Assembly: GCA_958295695.1 (NCBI GenBank)
Contig: OY282363.1
Span: 558,001 to 622,000, forward strand
From: an uncultured Alphaproteobacteria bacterium
GTDB lineage: Bacteria > Pseudomonadota > Alphaproteobacteria > SP197
Length of the DNA stretch: 64,000 nt
Reading direction: 5' to 3'
Each line of letters begins with the position of its first letter. Within the stretch, counting starts at the first letter, position 1. The notes under the pieces are model-generated. The model saw only the letters and a program-made list of their open reading frames with translations, did no database searches and was not told the origin of the DNA. A program made the translations under genes and the position numbers. This document shows positions 61,130 through 64,000 of this stretch, piece by piece.

Positions 61130-63495
61130 CTTCCCCCGAGTTCGGTCATCGCCCGGTCCATGGCGGCGACGAGGCTGTCGGCGTTGTCGCGGCTGAACAC
61201 CAGGGGCGGCCGGATCTTGAAGACGTTGCCGAAACGGCCCTCGCGGCCGACGAGCACGCCGAGCTCGCGCATGCGGTCCCGCGCGGCGGCCATGCGTTCG
61301 GGGTCGGGCTCCTTCGTCTCCCGGTCCTTCACGATCTCGACGCCCACGATGAAGCCGTGGCCGCGGGCGTCGCCGATCGCCTCGTGGCGGTCCATCAGGC
61401 CGCGCAGGCCGTCGAGCAGGTAGGCGCCGGTGGTCCTGGCGTTCTCCATCAACTCCTCGCGCTCGATCGCGTCGAGCACGGCGAGGCCCGCGGCGCAGGC
61501 CACCGGATTGCCGCCGAAGGTGCTGAAGAGGCCGGTCGCCTTGCCGAACGCCTCGAGGATCGCGGGGGTCGTCACCACCACGCCCAGCGGGAAGCCGTCG
61601 CCCACCGGCTTGCCGACGGTCACGATGTCGGGCCTCATGCCGCGGTGCTGGAAGCCCCACATGTGCGTTCCGGGCCGGCCGAAGCCGAACTGCACCTCGT
61701 CGGCGACGACCATGCCGCCGGCCCTCCGCACCTTCGCGGCGACCTTCCCGAGGTAGCCCCTGGGCACGTCGGGGATGCCGTCGGTGCAGAACGAGGTGTC
61801 CACCATGAAGGCGGCGACCGGATGGCCCTTGGCCTCCAGTTCGGCGATGGCCCGGTCGGCGTCGGCGGCGTACTTCCCGGCCAGGTCCTTCTCGCCGTGG
61901 CCCCAGGGGCCCCGGTACGGATCGGGCGACATCAGCTCGGCGACGTGGTCCGCCCGGTCCGCCGCGTGTTCCGGCGAGAGGTCGGCGATCGCCTCGGTGA
62001 TCCCGTGGTAGGCGCCGTTCATCACGACGCCGCCGGTGTGGCCGGTCAGGAGCTTCGCCATCCGCCAGGCGACGTCGTTGGCCTCGCTGCCGGAGTTGAC
62101 CATGACGCAGCAGCGCAGATGCGCGGGCATGGTGGCCTGCAGCCGCTCGGCGTAGTCGGCCAGGATCGAGTAGACGTAGCGCGTGTTCGTGCCCAGCGCG
62201 GCGGCCTGCCGGGAGATGGCGTTCACCACGTGGGGATGGCAGTGACCGACGCTGGCGACGTTGTTGTAGGCGTCGATGAAGGCGCGCCCGTTGGCGTCGT
62301 AGAGGATGGCGCCGCGGCCGCGCTCGATGTGGAGCGGGTTCCTGTAGAAGAGCGTGAGGCGCCCGCCGAGATACCGCCGCCGCCGCCTGAGCAGCCGGGG
62401 GAGGTCCGTGGCTTCCGGCGTGTCGACCGTGCCCTGGGCGCAGCGCGCGGGCATGCGCAGGGCGTCGCGGAACCGGCCGGTCGCGGCCTCGCGGCCGACC
62501 GTCAGCAGGGCGTCGATCGAACGCGCCGCCATCGCGTCGTGCCCCGGCAGGTAGTCGGGCGACCCTTTCCTGGCGACCGCGCGCCGGGCCACGATCACCG
62601 CCAGGACCGCGAAACGCGCCGCGACCATGTCGAACAGGACGTCGAGCTCTTCTTCCTCGAGCGGGAAGACGGAGTCGAAGCCCATCATGACATCGACAAT
62701 GCGCTCCACCGGGTCGGGCGCGTCGAGGGCGAACGTGTCGGCCGTCATGGCCACCTCGGCGGCGATGGGTCCGTGGATCGTGTCGCCGAAGTCGATCACG
62801 CCGGCGATCTCCTCGGGCCGCTCCGGATCGGCCACCAGGTTCGCCTTGTTGGCGTCGTTGTGGATCGTCTGGCTCCTGAGATGGGTCCAGCGCGGCAGGA
62901 CGTTCCCGATGAAGCGGTCGAGCGCCGTCTCGACCGGCCCGCGTTGCTCCCTGTCGGCGATGTCGCCGGTGTGGACGCGCAGCGCGGGGGCCTGCCTGAT
63001 GTCCCAGACCAGGGTGTGGAGCGCGCTGGGATGGAAGAAGCCGGCCAGCGCGCGGTCGAGCCTGGCGACCAGCGCGCCGGCGTTGTGGCGCAGACGGCGC
63101 GTGTCGGGGACTTCGTGGAGGTCGACGCCGGCGACCCATGTGAGCAGCTGGACGATGCTGGCGCGCCCGTCGGGCGCCCTGGCGCGGCCGTAGGGCTTTC
63201 CGCTCCGGGTCGGGACCACCGCCGGCGTTCCCAGGCCCGGGTCCGTCGCGGCGATGTGGACGAGGGCCCCGGTCTGGAAATCGATGACGCCGGCGTCCAC
63301 GTCCGGGTGGAAGAACTTCAGCACCCACCGGCCCCGGTCGCCGGTCAGGCGGAAGTTCTGGTCGCGGTCGGAGTCCAGGGGCTTGAGGTCGCCGTCGAGG
63401 CCGAACAGGCGCTTGACGGCCTTGTGGGCCTCGTCCTCGGGGAATCGCGGCGTGTCGGTGACGAGGAACTCGATGTCGCCGCTGGTGTCGTTCAC
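61126..63495 (-). CDS. Aminoglycoside-phosphotransferase-like kinase fused to class III aminotransferase
   Basis: This 789-residue protein joins two enzymes. Residues about 1-340 are a phosphotransferase (APH) domain with RWVLKFFHP, the catalytic [12 protein letters not shown] and [12 protein letters not shown]. From about 380 onward is a PLP-dependent class III aminotransferase: [33 protein letters not shown] and the PLP lysine in [15 protein letters not shown]. Such fusions resemble ethanolamine-phosphate phospho-lyase-type and related proteins, in which a phosphorylated amine is made then processed. GTG 63495 has GGAGGAA 7 bases upstream; the ATG at 63513 has none. Confidence 0.88.
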   Translation of the reverse strand: MNDTSGDIEFLVTDTPRFPEDEAHKAVKRLFGLDGDLKPLDSDRDQNFRLTGDRGRWVLKFFHPDVDAGVIDFQTGALVHIAATDPGLGTPAVVPTRSGKPYGRARAPDGRASIVQLLTWVAGVDLHEVPDTRRLRHNAGALVARLDRALAGFFHPSALHTLVWDIRQAPALRVHTGDIADREQRGPVETALDRFIGNVLPRWTHLRSQTIHNDANKANLVADPERPEEIAGVIDFGDTIHGPIAAEVAMTADTFALDAPDPVERIVDVMMGFDSVFPLEEEELDVLFDMVAARFAVLAVIVARRAVARKGSPDYLPGHDAMAARSIDALLTVGREAATGRFRDALRMPARCAQGTVDTPEATDLPRLLRRRRRYLGGRLTLFYRNPLHIERGRGAILYDANGRAFIDAYNNVASVGHCHPHVVNAISRQAAALGTNTRYVYSILADYAERLQATMPAHLRCCVMVNSGSEANDVAWRMAKLLTGHTGGVVMNGAYHGITEAIADLSPEHAADRADHVAELMSPDPYRGPWGHGEKDLAGKYAADADRAIAELEAKGHPVAAFMVDTSFCTDGIPDVPRGYLGKVAAKVRRAGGMVVADEVQFGFGRPGTHMWGFQHRGMRPDIVTVGKPVGDGFPLGVVVTTPAILEAFGKATGLFSTFGGNPVACAAGLAVLDAIEREELMENARTTGAYLLDGLRGLMDRHEAIGDARGHGFIVGVEIVKDRETKEPDPERMAAARDRMRELGVLVGREGRFGNVFKIRPPLVFSRDNADSLVAAMDRAMTELGGR

Positions 63496-63592
63496 CGCCG
63501 GGTTCCTCCCCATCCGCGCCGGGCCGGAGTCTGCAACAGACCCGCCCGCGGAGGAAGAGGCGCCCGGCGTCCGGGAGCGCGCCGGCGCCGCC

Positions 63593-64000
63593 CTACTCGC
63601 GTTCGGACCACGGCGGGGTTGGCCAGCGGACGCCGGCCGCGGCCCGGGCGGTGGGCGCGACCACGACATACGCGCCGTCCTGCACCTGGTAGAGCACCAT
63701 GGGCTTGGCGATGTTCCGGCCGGTCTCGTCGAACAGGATGTCGCCGTAGAAGGTCTGCATGTCGGTCGCGGCGAGCGCGTCGCGCACGGCGTCCCGGTCG
63801 AACGCGCCGGCGCGCTCGAAGGCGTCCGCGAAGACCAGCACGGCGGCGGCCGATTCGGCGGCCTGGTAGGGCGGCGCGTAGCCGTAGGTCTGCTCGAACG
63901 TCGCCGCGAAATCGGCGGCCGAGCCGAACACGTCGTCTTCGTAGGTCAGCGTCGGGGCCCACTGGCTGGCGCACAGCGTGTATTCCGCCGCCGCGCCGAA
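63593..64000 (-). CDS. Leu/Ile/Val-type ABC substrate-binding protein, 5' end outside window
   Basis: About 135 residues of the C-terminal part of a periplasmic binding protein of the branched-chain amino acid type (Peripla_BP_6) are visible. They include FEQTYGYAPPYQAAESAAA and TFYGDILFDETGRNIAKPM, matching the family's last third. The frame stays open to the right edge. It is upstream, 97 bases away, on the same strand as the kinase-aminotransferase gene, so the imported compound may feed that pathway. Confidence 0.85.
   Translation of the reverse strand, partial: FGAAAEYTLCASQWAPTLTYEDDVFGSAADFAATFEQTYGYAPPYQAAESAAAVLVFADAFERAGAFDRDAVRDALAATDMQTFYGDILFDETGRNIAKPMVLYQVQDGAYVVVAPTARAAAGVRWPTPPWSERE

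Noticed and set aside
1-64000. tRNA genes or an integrase marking a genomic island
   Set aside because: No tRNA-like cloverleaf, integrase, transposase or IS end was recognised by eye at the edges of the accessory region; the repeats are palindromes without a transposase nearby.

Overview
The window is a stretch of a very GC-rich bacterial chromosome. Gene order and content point to an alphaproteobacterium, perhaps Rhodospirillales-like; the order is an inference. The main clues are: F0 ATP synthase genes (atpI-B-E-b'-b) without F1 genes beside them, the neighbourhood ETF-QO / family 4 UDG / lytic transglycosylase / MoaB, mutY-DUF721-dsbA-smc in a row, a System I cytochrome c maturation cluster next to ctaA, and an mmcB gene. 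Many genes overlap by ATGA, GTGA or TTGA and many start with GTG or TTG. No tRNA, rRNA or CRISPR array was seen.

Layout. 1-8.6 kb: end of an HNH-domain protein, ispE with a TPR lipoprotein, ETF-ubiquinone oxidoreductase, UDG, lytic transglycosylase, MoaB. 8.6-15.3 kb: a taurine/nitrate-type ABC importer, an MFS transporter with two small glycosyltransferase-like genes, and a PA0069-type radical SAM protein. 15.4-17.8 kb: a decayed patch with a broken SDR gene and a frameshifted amine oxidase. 17.8-28.5 kb: cation:proton antiporter, rnhB, mutY, DUF721, dsbA-like, smc, F0 ATP synthase operon. 28.7-33 kb: an RND efflux pair. 33-35.4 kb: a truncated homocysteine methyltransferase and an unusual Rieske fusion protein. 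35.5-39.3 kb: ccmABCDE-ctaA. 39.4-41.8 kb: two tandem serine hydrolases.

41.8-53.8 kb is the accessory part. It begins with a lone, visibly AT-richer gene for a large HEPN-NB-ARC-helical-repeat protein (41881-44511), which looks like a STAND-type defence or abortive-infection protein; this is the best candidate for an undescribed system. Next come an oxidase gene remnant, a radical SAM protein, a TauD-type dioxygenase, cobalamin genes (cobC-like, cobS, cobT), mmcB, and a secreted ankyrin-repeat protein flanked by two copies of the mmcB 3' end. Six copies of a palindromic extragenic repeat are scattered only here, and they have become the ends of at least two genes.

53.8-64 kb: Na/Pi cotransporter, amidohydrolase / glutamine-synthetase-like / YcgN genes, a methyltransferase gene interrupted by a run of 17 G (a possible phase-variable switch), dusA, a VOC protein overlapping a kinase-aminotransferase fusion gene, and the end of a branched-chain-amino-acid-type binding protein.
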